From CALJFL01 sp039964455 (GTDB lineage Bacteria > Pseudomonadota > Gammaproteobacteria > Pseudomonadales > Halieaceae), in contig JBDVXK010000012.1 of assembly GCA_039964455.1 (NCBI GenBank), positions 248,001 to 312,000 on the forward strand: DNA of 64,000 nucleotides, in the 5' to 3' direction. The notes beneath the pieces were generated by a model that saw nothing but the letters and a program-made list of their open reading frames with translations, was not told where the DNA came from and ran no database searches. Below, piece by piece: positions 45,974 through 55,481 of the stretch (its first letter is position 1; the number at the start of each line of letters is the position of its first letter). Position numbers and translations under genes: made by a program.

Positions 45974-47509
45974 ATGAAAGAACAAATGACCGCCGTGCAG
46001 ACCTTCGTCATGAACTTCCTGGAGCTGAGCGTGTTGCTGCTGGCATTCGCTATTGGCATTGGTATGTTGGCAATCGCCTACATGTACATCGTGGATATCA
46101 CCCAGAAAGAGCAAACTATTCGTCGCAATTATCCGGTGATTGGTCGGTTCCGCTATTTTTTCGAACATCTGGGCGAATTTTTCAGGCAGTACTTTTTCGC
46201 GCTGGACCGAGAGGAATTGCCATTTAACAGGGCGCAGCGATCCTGGGTGTACCGTGCAGCCAAAAATATAGATTCCACCGTGGCCTTCGGCTCCACGAAT
46301 CCACTGAATACACCGGGAGAATTTATTTTCCTGAACGGGCTATTTCCACCGCTGGACGAGGAGGTAGGCGGCCGCACACCCATCCATTTCGGTCGTGGGT
46401 ATGCCCGCACTCCGTTTTGCACGACCTCGTTTTTTAATATATCGGCAATGAGCTTTGGTGCCCTGTCGGCCCCCGCTATAAGAGCCCTGTCTTTCGGTGC
46501 AAAGGAGGCCGGGATCTGGATGAACACCGGCGAGGGCGCAATCTCCCCGTACCACTATGAGGGCAACTGCGACATTATTTTCCAAATCGGTACAGCCAAG
46601 TACGGTGTTCGAGATCAGCGAGGTGAGCTTAGCGATGACAAGTTGCGAGAAATTGCCAGCCACGACAGTGTTCGTATGTTCGAGATCAAGCTATCACAAG
46701 GTGCCAAACCCGGTAAGGGCGGCATTCTTCCCGCGGCCAAAGTAACCAAGGTTATAGCCAGCACGCGCGGTATCCCTGAGGGTGAAGACTCAATCAGTCC
46801 CAATAGACACCCGGACGTACACAATTTGGACGAACTTCTCGATATGATTCATCGCGTACGAGAGGTCACCGGTAAGCCCACGGGCATGAAATGTGTGATC
46901 GGGCAATCGGACTGGCTGGATGAGTTCTGCCAGAAAGTCCACGAACGTGGGCTGGACTATGCGCCCGACTTTATCACTGTAGACTCCGCCGATGGTGGTA
47001 CCGGAGCCGCACCACAGAGCCTGATTGACTACATGGGTTTACCGGTTAAGCGCAGCTTGCCACTTGTAGTGGACAAACTTAATGAATACGGACTCAAGGA
47101 TCGCATCCGGGTAATCTGTTCGGGCAAGATGATCAATCCCGCGGGAGTGGCGGCAGCCTTATGTATGGGCGCTGACTGTGTTAATTCGGCCCGTGGTTTC
47201 ATGTTCGCTCTGGGCTGCATACAGGCGCTTCAATGCAACAAGAATACCTGCCCTACCGGTATTACCACTCACGACAAAGATCTCCAAAGAGGGCTTGACC
47301 CTACCGACAAGGCTCACAGGGTGACCAGCTACGCCAGCAATCTGATGCATGAGGTCGAGGTAATCTCTCATTCCTGTGGAGTAGCCGAGCCAATGCTGCT
47401 AAGACGACAACACGCCCAGATCATCAATGAGCAAGGCCTGCCGGAAGCCATGTGCGATGTGTATCCGGACATCGCTACCCTGCCCCAATATCAGGGGTCA
47501 GGGGAATAG
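45974..47509 (+). CDS. FMN-binding glutamate synthase-like protein (GltB domain 2 family)
   Basis: 511 residues. One hydrophobic N-terminal span (about 15-40) anchors it to the membrane, then the GltS central/FMN TIM-barrel domain: FNISAMSFGALSAPA, TGEGAISPYH, SQGAKPGKGG, DGGTGAAPQSL, GADCVNSARGFMFALGC and CNKNTCPTGIT, matching the FMN and Fe-S-like Cys positions of archaeal-type GltB. There is no amidotransferase domain, so it cannot use glutamine alone. Physiological role is unproven; the divergent AraC gene may regulate it. Confidence 0.9.
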   Translation: MKEQMTAVQTFVMNFLELSVLLLAFAIGIGMLAIAYMYIVDITQKEQTIRRNYPVIGRFRYFFEHLGEFFRQYFFALDREELPFNRAQRSWVYRAAKNIDSTVAFGSTNPLNTPGEFIFLNGLFPPLDEEVGGRTPIHFGRGYARTPFCTTSFFNISAMSFGALSAPAIRALSFGAKEAGIWMNTGEGAISPYHYEGNCDIIFQIGTAKYGVRDQRGELSDDKLREIASHDSVRMFEIKLSQGAKPGKGGILPAAKVTKVIASTRGIPEGEDSISPNRHPDVHNLDELLDMIHRVREVTGKPTGMKCVIGQSDWLDEFCQKVHERGLDYAPDFITVDSADGGTGAAPQSLIDYMGLPVKRSLPLVVDKLNEYGLKDRIRVICSGKMINPAGVAAALCMGADCVNSARGFMFALGCIQALQCNKNTCPTGITTHDKDLQRGLDPTDKAHRVTSYASNLMHEVEVISHSCGVAEPMLLRRQHAQIINEQGLPEAMCDVYPDIATLPQYQGSGE

Positions 47510-47719
47510 CGTATTTGCGTGCCTTCAGGCGGCATGGTACTTTTTCTACAGACTTGGCAACGCCAGCCTGGATAACTAGGGGACGCGTGCAGCCAAGCAT
47601 CTGCGTGAGGTTAGGGAGAGCTAACTCCTTCAGACGCTCACCGGACGTGGGGGCTATTCCATGCACTACTTTACTAATGAATACTACATGCGGCTTAAGC
47701 TGAGTATTTTACTGCTGCC

Positions 47720-50053
47720 ATGACTATCGCGGGCAAGGTAAATACACTGATACTGGTGGTAGCCGGTCTCAGCATGGCGCTGCTTACCCTGTTAACTGCG
47801 CAACAGGAGTACCAGGTCTACCGCAATGATCTGGTGCGGCAGATTTCTGCAGAGGTGGCCAGCCAACCTCAATTGCAACTGCACGTGTACTATCAGGACG
47901 ATTCGGCACTGCGCCGTTCGCTACAGTCGTTTTTGGCACTGTCTCCTGCGGTAAGCTACGCGATCATTCACGATACAGACGGCATTCCCATTGTTCGGGA
48001 GAATCGATTCTGGAATGAAGGCACCGCAATACCACGACTAAACCGAATTCGCGAAGACGCCGCTCCCACTGACGAGGCGACCAGTGTTCGCGCTGCAGGC
48101 GAAGCACCACCGGGAAATGCGGTGCTGGCCTTCATTACGGGTGGCGAGAGAGAATTGAGTCAGACAATTCCAATATTCTCGGCCATCAATCCTCTATCAC
48201 AAAACGTTCCGCGCGAAGAGTTTGGCAAGGCTCTTACCGATCCCTCACGGGTGAACAGCCTTTTTGTAATAGGCTATGTCAACGTCGGTATCAGTAGCAG
48301 CATGATGCGAACACAGACACTGCCGGCGCTGCTCTCAATATTTTTGATCGGCTTGGTGGTGGTTGCCTTCTTTTCATTGCTGGCCTACCTGACAACCCGC
48401 AGAATCACCCAGCCGCTAGCCAAGCTTGCCAAGGTTGCTGATGGCATCTCTTCAGGAAATATGGCGGCCCAGGTAGACGTAGGGGATGCTGGCGAACTGC
48501 AGGAAATTGCCAACGTTCTGAACTCCATTATTGGGGGCATTAATACCTACAAAACCAAAATGGATGTCGATCATCAACTGCTCAGCATGAAGGTTGAAGA
48601 GCGCACGGCGCAACTCTCCAAACGCAATGACGAGCTTAACCAGGCTGTTGAACAGGTTACCGAAACCAAAAACAGATTGCGGGAACTGGCCTACTTCGAC
48701 AGCCTGACCTCGCTGCCGAATCGTCGGCTTTTCACCGAACAACTCGAACTATTACTGCGCCTGGCCAAACGAAACAAGCAACTGCTGGCACTCTTGTTTC
48801 TGGATCTGGATAACTTCAAGCGGATCAATGACTCACTTGGCCACAGCGCCGGCGATCAACTTTTGAAAGAGGTGGCCAATCGCCTCTCGGGCTGCGTGAG
48901 GGATTCCGATGTGGTCGCACACTATGTCGACTCCGAATCGCGAATCGATGTGTCACGACTGGGTGGGGATGAGTTCACGGTCGTTCTCAACCAGGTGGAC
49001 AGCTCGGAGTCCGCCGGCATTGTTGCTCAGCGGTTGATTGACGCTTTGGTCAGGCCGATTTTCATCGACGGCCATGAACTGGTGGTGACACCAAGCATCG
49101 GCATTGCAGTGGCTCCCGAACACGCGGGTGATGTAGAGGGCTTGCTGAAAGCAGCAGATACCGCGATGTATCACGCCAAGACCACGGGCAAGAATAACTT
49201 TCTGTTTTACGAAAGCGACATGAGCGCGGCTGGCATGGAGCGGTTGCAGCTCGAAACCGATCTGCGCAAAGCGATTGAACTAGACCAACTTCTATTGCAC
49301 TACCAGCCACAGGTCGACACTCGAACAGGAACAGTAATAGGTGCCGAGGCACTGATCCGCTGGCAGCACCCGGAAAAGGGACTGATACCGCCCTTCAAGT
49401 TTATCCCTTTGGCTGAAGAAATGGGTCTGATAGGCGAGATAGGACACTGGTGTCTACAGGAGTCCTGTCGTCAACTGGTAGAGATTCGCGAACTGGGGCT
49501 GGAGTTGAAAAAGATATCCGTTAACGTATCGGCGCTGCAGTTTACCCCGGTGTTCTTTGAGCAGGTGAAGAGCGTCCTCACGCACTATGCCCTGCCCGCA
49601 GATTCCCTGGAACTGGAGCTCACCGAGGGCATCTTGATGGATGACAAGGCATCTACCATCAACGGTCTGCAGGAGCTAAAGGAATTGGGCGTACGTTTAT
49701 CGATCGACGACTTTGGAACAGGCTACTCGTCGTTGAGCTACCTGAGTCGATTCCCGCTGGATGAACTGAAAATAGACCGTAGCTTTGTTATCGATATCGA
49801 CAAGACCACGAATGATGCTAGCCTGGTGGTGGCGATCATTGCCATGGCCAGAAGCCTGAACCTTGAACTGGTAGCTGAGGGTGTAGAGACCCCTGAGCAA
49901 TACCATTTCCTTACAAAACATGGTGCAGCAGTAATACAAGGGTTTATGTTTAGTAAGCCAGTACCCGCAGAGGAATTGAAACCACTACTGATGCCGGCTT
50001 TCTATAGTGCTCAAATTCAGGAAGTTACCCGGCAGATAGCCGAAATATCCTGA
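47720..50053 (+). CDS. GGDEF-EAL membrane protein with intact motifs
   Basis: 777 residues: helix 8-27, periplasmic sensor to about 198, helix 200-223, HAMP (about 225-280), GGDEF (about 320-500) with DNFKRINDSLGH (364-375) and GGDEF (415-419), EAL (about 515-765) with EALIRW (543-548), LELTE, DDFGTGYSSLSYL and LKID (683-686), so both domains can be active. The RDSD I-site (394-397) lies 17 residues before GGDEF rather than 5, by a 12-residue insert. It is a paralog of the protein at 38114, which is mutated in both active sites. The ATG start lacks an obvious ribosome-binding site. Confidence 0.93.
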   Translation: MTIAGKVNTLILVVAGLSMALLTLLTAQQEYQVYRNDLVRQISAEVASQPQLQLHVYYQDDSALRRSLQSFLALSPAVSYAIIHDTDGIPIVRENRFWNEGTAIPRLNRIREDAAPTDEATSVRAAGEAPPGNAVLAFITGGERELSQTIPIFSAINPLSQNVPREEFGKALTDPSRVNSLFVIGYVNVGISSSMMRTQTLPALLSIFLIGLVVVAFFSLLAYLTTRRITQPLAKLAKVADGISSGNMAAQVDVGDAGELQEIANVLNSIIGGINTYKTKMDVDHQLLSMKVEERTAQLSKRNDELNQAVEQVTETKNRLRELAYFDSLTSLPNRRLFTEQLELLLRLAKRNKQLLALLFLDLDNFKRINDSLGHSAGDQLLKEVANRLSGCVRDSDVVAHYVDSESRIDVSRLGGDEFTVVLNQVDSSESAGIVAQRLIDALVRPIFIDGHELVVTPSIGIAVAPEHAGDVEGLLKAADTAMYHAKTTGKNNFLFYESDMSAAGMERLQLETDLRKAIELDQLLLHYQPQVDTRTGTVIGAEALIRWQHPEKGLIPPFKFIPLAEEMGLIGEIGHWCLQESCRQLVEIRELGLELKKISVNVSALQFTPVFFEQVKSVLTHYALPADSLELELTEGILMDDKASTINGLQELKELGVRLSIDDFGTGYSSLSYLSRFPLDELKIDRSFVIDIDKTTNDASLVVAIIAMARSLNLELVAEGVETPEQYHFLTKHGAAVIQGFMFSKPVPAEELKPLLMPAFYSAQIQEVTRQIAEIS

Positions 50054-50068
50054 ACCATTCTGTCTGAT

Positions 50069-50341
50069 CTAGGCCTGATTTTGCGGTTTCTCTAACTGTT
50101 CCCGCTTGGAATCCTGAAAGCGTGAGAGTTGCTGCCTGTAGGTGTACACCACTTCATCAATCCCCTTCTGGTTCAAAACGCCCTCATTGCCAGCTAACAC
50201 ATAGGTCACATAAACGGTCGACGCCGTCATTAACCCTGCAGAGATAACTTTTGTTGGCAGTCCCTCGTCCTTCATCGTGTTTGCCAACTCGATGAACTTT
50301 GCGTTTGCTTGAGCGATCTGCTCGCCTTCTGAATCAGCCAT
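50069..50341 (-). CDS. Small helical protein, DUF3144-like
   Basis: 90 residues, a probable two- to three-helix protein (FIELANTMKDEGLPTKVISAGLM in its first half, AGLMTASTVYVTYVLAG, YRQQLSRFQDSKREQL at the end). The layout resembles DUF3144 of proteobacteria; function unknown. Start ATG at 50341. It converges tail to tail with the GGDEF-EAL gene. Confidence 0.6.
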   Translation of the reverse strand: MADSEGEQIAQANAKFIELANTMKDEGLPTKVISAGLMTASTVYVTYVLAGNEGVLNQKGIDEVVYTYRQQLSRFQDSKREQLEKPQNQA

Positions 50342-50550
50342 TCCGGCCCTCCCATCTATGCATTATTGACCGTGCGGCAGTCTACCACCTCTGGGCATTG
50401 GGTTGGACAAAATTTACCGTCAAACGATTTGAGAATAAGCTAAACTGAAACGAGGTGCCCCGCCTGAGACACTGTAAAAATACGCGGAGATCATTGTACC
50501 TGGAAGCATTCACAGGAAAGCCTGCTATCGATTCATGAGGTATTAGAATA

Positions 50551-52113
50551 TTGAAAGTTTTAGAACTTGCTGGCGAACACAGCTGCGAAAAACCCCTTCG
50601 AATCGCGATTATCTTTTCGGTGCTATTTTTTGTGGGTTGCTCATCCAAAGGGTTAAAGCAGCAGCCTATAGAAACGCCAGCAACTTTCGCGCTACCACCG
50701 GCCGAAACAGGCCTCTTGACAGAAATGGCGGAGGAGATAGCCGCTGAGCATGGGCAAGAGCACTCTGGGTTTCACCTGCTCGACGGCAGCGCGGAAGGCC
50801 TGACATGGCGACTGGCCCTCATCGACTCAGCAGTCTCTTCAATCGATGTCCAGACCTATCTTTGGTACCCGGACAATAGTGGAAGGCTCATGCTAGAACG
50901 CGTAGTACACGCTGCAAATAGAGGGGTCAAAGTCAGGCTTATCGTAGACGACCTGCTTCTACAAGGCCACGATCAGCTCGTAGCTAACCTGCAGGCCCAA
51001 CCCAACATTGAGTTTCGCCTGTTTAACCCGTGGCAAGACAGAGACAGTCTAGTCTCCAGAGCCGGCGAAATGATCGCCCAGATGGAACGCCTTAACACCC
51101 GAATGCACGACAAGCTTTTGATAGTGGACGGGCGCGCAGCCATCATCGGCGGACGTAATATCGGTGATCATTATTTCGGGCTCAGCAGCGCCTATAACTT
51201 CCATGACACTGACCTTATGGGTATAGGCCACATTGCCCTGCAATCCAACGATATGTTTGATCAGTTCTGGAACAGTAAGTGGGTGCTTTCAGCACTCAAC
51301 CTGACCACAGAGCCTGATCAGGAAATTGCACAGCAGCAGTGGCAGAATCTGCAAAATAACTCCAAGAGGGCCCCAGAACTAGCTGCATTCGCTCGCAAAC
51401 CCAAAAGCTGGGAGACAGAGCTGAGTGAGCTCAAACCTGATCTAAGAATGGGCACCAGCGCACTGGTATATGACGAGGCTGGCGAACAGAATATCCAGCA
51501 GAAAGTCCTGTCTAGCATGTTTAATTTCTTTCAGCTGGCGCAGGAAGAGTTGCTGATAATGAATGCTTACGTAATACCGGCGCAGGAGGGGGTAGATTTC
51601 CTCGCAGCGAAGACCGCGAATGGTGTCGATGTTCGCATGCTGACCAACTCTCTCGCCTCCCATGATGTGCCTGCGGTAAACAGCCACTACGAGCCCTGGC
51701 GAGATGACTTCATCAACGCTGGCGTCAAGCTTTATGAGTTGCGCGCAGACCCTGAGATCAAAGCGATCGTCGATGTCCCTCCGGCTAATTCCGCGTTTAC
51801 CGGCCTGCATAGCAAGACTGCTGTCGTTGATCGCCGCTATGTATTTGTGGGCTCGATGAACCTTGACCCCAGGTCAGCGAATATCAATACCGAAATGGGC
51901 GCAATGGTGGACTCGCCCGCCCTGGCAGAGGATCTCGCGCAAGTCATTGAGCGTGATATGCGTGGAGAGAACGCTTGGGCGGTGAAGATAAACGACGAAG
52001 GGAATATTTATTGGCAAAATAGTGATGAAACGCTTACTCGTCAACCCGCACGAGACGGAATGCAAAGAGTCATGAATACTCTGCTAAAATTAGGGCCTCG
52101 TGATCAATACTAG
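50551..52113 (+). CDS. Phospholipase D-family lipoprotein (ClsC-like)
   Basis: 520 residues from a TTG at 50551. Signal FSVLFFVGC-SS gives a lipoprotein with C30 and Ser at +2. Two HKD motifs: MHDKLLIVDGR (H about 186) and LHSKTAVVDRR (H about 420), each followed by GGRN/GSMN, as in phospholipase D and cardiolipin synthases. It lacks the N-terminal membrane domain of ClsA/ClsB and resembles ClsC/YmdC. It is the first gene of an envelope operon on the plus strand (next gene 28 bp on). Confidence 0.9.
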   Translation: MKVLELAGEHSCEKPLRIAIIFSVLFFVGCSSKGLKQQPIETPATFALPPAETGLLTEMAEEIAAEHGQEHSGFHLLDGSAEGLTWRLALIDSAVSSIDVQTYLWYPDNSGRLMLERVVHAANRGVKVRLIVDDLLLQGHDQLVANLQAQPNIEFRLFNPWQDRDSLVSRAGEMIAQMERLNTRMHDKLLIVDGRAAIIGGRNIGDHYFGLSSAYNFHDTDLMGIGHIALQSNDMFDQFWNSKWVLSALNLTTEPDQEIAQQQWQNLQNNSKRAPELAAFARKPKSWETELSELKPDLRMGTSALVYDEAGEQNIQQKVLSSMFNFFQLAQEELLIMNAYVIPAQEGVDFLAAKTANGVDVRMLTNSLASHDVPAVNSHYEPWRDDFINAGVKLYELRADPEIKAIVDVPPANSAFTGLHSKTAVVDRRYVFVGSMNLDPRSANINTEMGAMVDSPALAEDLAQVIERDMRGENAWAVKINDEGNIYWQNSDETLTRQPARDGMQRVMNTLLKLGPRDQY

Positions 52114-52140
52114 CCCAACCCGGATTATCGGATTATTAGA

Positions 52141-53373
52141 ATGATTGGCATTCTTCACCGCGGCGTAGCGCTTGTCCTGCTGTTAGCTTTAGGGGCCTGC
52201 GCCTCCAAGCCCTACTCGCCCAGCGACCTCTCGGCTGCCAGCTTCCTGCAGCGGTCCCTGCAACAGCAAAGTGGGCCAATACTGGTGGAGGTCGCCGTGC
52301 CTGGTCGCGCCGAAACAAAGGCTTTAACTGGCCTGGACCTCTACAAGCAAGATATTCAGCCCATCTGGGTAAAGGTGACCAATAACAGCAAAGTTATGGC
52401 GAGAGTGTCGCACTGGAGTATCGATAGGCATTACTATCCGCCTATCGAAGTTGCCTATATGAACCGCAAGCCATATAGCAAGGAAGCCTACAGCAGCATG
52501 GAACGCTGGTTCTATGAAACCGGCTTGCCCCGGCGAATACCACCCGGAGAAACTCGCGCGGGCCTTGTCTACACCACGCTCACGCCGGGTACCAAGGGCT
52601 TCAATTTCGATATTTTTTCAGCACAGAAGGCCTACAATTTTACCTTTTTTGTGCCGATCCCTGGCTTCACTCCGGACTATATCGATGTTGATTTTGACAG
52701 CCTGTATCCTAGCGAAGAGTTGGTTTCAACGGATGTGGCTGGACTTCAAAAACTGCTGGAGTCTTCGACGGCTCCTATGTATCCCACAAACGCTCAGGGT
52801 GACGGCCTCGGAACTCCGCTGAATATCGCTATCGTCGCCAACCGCAAGGCATTGAGAAGGTCACTTCTTCGCGCGCGCTGGCGGGAGACCACAGATGACG
52901 ACCCATCGACTGAGTTTTCGCGACAGCAGCGACTGTGGAATCGCCCCCCGGATGGCATCTTTTATCTTTCCCGGGCAGACGGTAACGAGCGTATTTCAAT
53001 GGGCTTGTGGCTTAGCCCATGGCAAGTCGACGGTGAGCCTGTATGGCTGGGACAGCTAACCTATGGCGTCGACGACCGCCGCATAGTGGCGCAGTTTTTA
53101 AACCCTCATGGCATTGCGGCAGATATCGACAATCCCCAGCGCTTTGCCATGCAGGTTTTTTGGTACAGCCAGTCACTGAGAGCGGTGGGTTATGTTAGCG
53201 GCATTGACCCGGCCCCACGGGATAAACCCAGGTCAACATTTTACGGCAGAGAATACTTCACGGATGGAAGGCGGCTGGTGGTCTACCTTTCCGAAGAGCC
53301 GGTGGCAATGGGCGACGGAGAGATTGTATACGGTAGAGACATGATGAGGCGGATAACCGGTGGCAATGACTAA
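52141..53373 (+). CDS. Lipoprotein with C-terminal LssY_C domain
   Basis: 410 residues. Lipobox LALGAC-A at C20, +2 Ala. An N-terminal beta-rich domain (QDIQPIWVKVTN at about 77-88, GFNFDIF) leads into an LssY_C-like domain from about 224 (GTPLNIAIVANRKALRRSL, RARWRET, FYLSRADG, MGLWLSPW). LssY_C domains are found attached to PAP2/DedA proteins; here it stands alone. It overlaps the next gene by 14 bp, and that gene encodes a paralog. Confidence 0.78.
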   Translation: MIGILHRGVALVLLLALGACASKPYSPSDLSAASFLQRSLQQQSGPILVEVAVPGRAETKALTGLDLYKQDIQPIWVKVTNNSKVMARVSHWSIDRHYYPPIEVAYMNRKPYSKEAYSSMERWFYETGLPRRIPPGETRAGLVYTTLTPGTKGFNFDIFSAQKAYNFTFFVPIPGFTPDYIDVDFDSLYPSEELVSTDVAGLQKLLESSTAPMYPTNAQGDGLGTPLNIAIVANRKALRRSLLRARWRETTDDDPSTEFSRQQRLWNRPPDGIFYLSRADGNERISMGLWLSPWQVDGEPVWLGQLTYGVDDRRIVAQFLNPHGIAADIDNPQRFAMQVFWYSQSLRAVGYVSGIDPAPRDKPRSTFYGREYFTDGRRLVVYLSEEPVAMGDGEIVYGRDMMRRITGGND

Positions 53374-54658
53374 TCTTCGCGCAATGCCTCTCGCGCTATG
53401 TATTTTTGCGCTACTCGCCTTTTTGCAAGCCACGCCCGCGGCTACAGCCGAAACCGGCCGTGGTGAGCGCGAACTCTTCAAAGGCCAAAGCGTACCCCCG
53501 CCAAATGATCGCCTGCACACGAACAGTGAACGAGACCTGACAATTACTACCGCGGTACCAAGCGCGGAAGAGACCAAAACCATCTTTGGGAAAAACCTTT
53601 ATATCCGCAATATCCAACCCGTTTGGGTACAAGTGGAGAACAAAGGAGATGAGTCGCTATTTCTTACGCCCATGGGACTGGACCCCGCCTACTACACGGC
53701 GAGAGAAGTCGCACAGCGTGCTCGCAGTAATGACTCGGAGGCCCCGGCGAATGCCTCTTATGAGCAGCGCGGCCTCGATCGATTGCATGTCGCGCCCAGG
53801 TCCGTGGTGTCCGGATATGTGTTCAGCCGGGTCGACGAAGGCACAAAATCCTTCAATATCGATGTCGTGGGTAATGGCAAACCCTACATGATCTCCTTCT
53901 TTGTTCCTGTACCCGGGCTCAAAATTGACCACTATCGTGTCGAGATCAGCAAGTTATACGGACCCGAAGATATCCGTGAAGTTGGCATGGCGGAACTGGT
54001 TGAAGAACTGGAGAAATTACCCTGCTGCGTGCGTGACAAAGCGGGCAAGGACAAAGGTGACCCTCTCAACCTGGTGTTTATCGGTTCCGTCAGAGATATG
54101 TATTATGCCTTCATGCGCGCGGGCTGGGACGAGACAGAAACAATTTACGGCGCCTCGTTGCTTAAAACTGCGGCCTCAGCATTGATGGGAGATGCCTATC
54201 GCTATTCCCCAGTGAGCTCTCTCTATGTTTTTGACCGGTCACAGGATGCTGCAATGCAACGGGCACGCACCTCTATCCACGAACGAAATCACCTGCGCGT
54301 GTGGATTACCCCTTTGCTCCATGAGGGTAAACCGGTATGGATAGGCCAAATCAGCCGCGATATTGGCGTTCACTTCACCTGGCGCACCATCACCACACAC
54401 AAAATCGATCCGGACGTGGATGAAACACGTGAGTTCCTCTTGGAGGATCTGGCCTATGCCCAAATGGTATCGAAGTTCGGCTATGTAGGTGGCGTAGGCC
54501 CAGCAGGCTATGATGCGCCGCGCGGCAACCTGACAGGAGACCCCTATTTCACTGACGGCCAGCGTATCGTCATTTGGGTGGCCAGCGAACCGACCAGCAT
54601 CAAGGAGATTGAAGTTCTCGACCTCAGCCCCTTTCAGACCGGGGCAATTGGCAACTGA
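53360..54658 (+). CDS. Secreted LssY_C-domain protein, paralog of the upstream lipoprotein
   Basis: 432 residues. Signal peptide about 1-30 (LAFLQATPAATAET). N-terminal domain mirrors the upstream protein (RNIQPVWVQVEN, SFNIDV, SFFVPVPGL), then LssY_C from about 233 (GDPLNLVFIGSVRDMYYAF, GWDETE, SLYVFDRSQDAAM, WITPLLHEGKPVWIGQISRDIG). The two tandem paralogs overlap by 14 bp and are translated together. No obvious active-site residue is shared beyond the family. It is the last gene of the PLD operon. Confidence 0.78.
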   Translation: MAMTNLRAMPLALCIFALLAFLQATPAATAETGRGERELFKGQSVPPPNDRLHTNSERDLTITTAVPSAEETKTIFGKNLYIRNIQPVWVQVENKGDESLFLTPMGLDPAYYTAREVAQRARSNDSEAPANASYEQRGLDRLHVAPRSVVSGYVFSRVDEGTKSFNIDVVGNGKPYMISFFVPVPGLKIDHYRVEISKLYGPEDIREVGMAELVEELEKLPCCVRDKAGKDKGDPLNLVFIGSVRDMYYAFMRAGWDETETIYGASLLKTAASALMGDAYRYSPVSSLYVFDRSQDAAMQRARTSIHERNHLRVWITPLLHEGKPVWIGQISRDIGVHFTWRTITTHKIDPDVDETREFLLEDLAYAQMVSKFGYVGGVGPAGYDAPRGNLTGDPYFTDGQRIVIWVASEPTSIKEIEVLDLSPFQTGAIGN

Positions 54659-54664
54659 AAAAAG

Positions 54665-55471
54665 CTAAGCCTCCGCCTCTAGCGATCGGTCGAATCGACC
54701 ATTGCGGAGAAACTGAACCACCTGCCTAAGCACCTCACCATCCCACATGATAAACGTATGCGTGACCGGCATGACCAGAAAATCCAGCATTCCGGGAACA
54801 ACTGTTTCTGCCACTGACACAGTACCATCGCTCACCCCCTCTGGCGCCCCAGGCAGATAGCGGCGCAAGTTGAGATTGCCCGCAATGATGCCCAGCTCAA
54901 AACTTACCGGCCCCAATTGGAGCGGAATGGACTTGTCACCGGTACCCAGCTGATTTAAAGGCTCCGGTTCAAACGGCGCCAGAAAAGTGATTTCCTGAAA
55001 ATAATCCGCCATCTGGCTGCCCTGATTGGGGGGAGCCAGCATTACCACTCTACGTAGGCCAATTATGTCCTGGCTGGCAAGATATTGACGTAACAAAATA
55101 CCACCCAGAGAATGAGTCACAAAACTGATACGCCCCTGATGACGTAACTGGCACTCCGCCACTCCTTGCTCCACCGCCATCGCAGCTAGCGTTTCAATAT
55201 TATGGCTTGTTGATGGGTAACTGATATTGGCCACGCTGTAGCCCTGCTCCTCCAGGGTCCATTGCACACGTTTCATGGACAGGCTGGAACGCCAGAGTCC
55301 ATGGAGCAGCACCACACATTCCCCCTGGCTTGAGTCAGTGTGATCAGCAGACAGAGTGGCCGGGGCACCCGAAAACGATAAGATGCATACCACAAGCGAC
55401 GCGACAAAGCGTGACTTGTGAAGCCCGCGACTCTTGGTTAGTCTGCACCCCTTGCCTGGTTTGTGAGTCAT
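54665..55471 (-). CDS. Secreted alpha/beta-hydrolase lipase
   Basis: 268 residues. N-terminal export signal: basic stretch then FVASLVVCILSFSGAPATLSAD (cleavage about residue 42, longer than usual). LLHGLWRS (55-62) forms the oxyanion region, THSLGG (S121) the nucleophile elbow, and VTHTFIMWD the likely His region near 240. Resembles class I triacylglycerol lipases/PGAP1-like hydrolases with a YxxLSY region. Its 5' end lies only 10 bp from the divergent barrel gene, so the start may be internal. Confidence 0.83.
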   Translation of the reverse strand: MTHKPGKGCRLTKSRGLHKSRFVASLVVCILSFSGAPATLSADHTDSSQGECVVLLHGLWRSSLSMKRVQWTLEEQGYSVANISYPSTSHNIETLAAMAVEQGVAECQLRHQGRISFVTHSLGGILLRQYLASQDIIGLRRVVMLAPPNQGSQMADYFQEITFLAPFEPEPLNQLGTGDKSIPLQLGPVSFELGIIAGNLNLRRYLPGAPEGVSDGTVSVAETVVPGMLDFLVMPVTHTFIMWDGEVLRQVVQFLRNGRFDRSLEAEA

Positions 55472-55481
55472 TTTTTATCCC

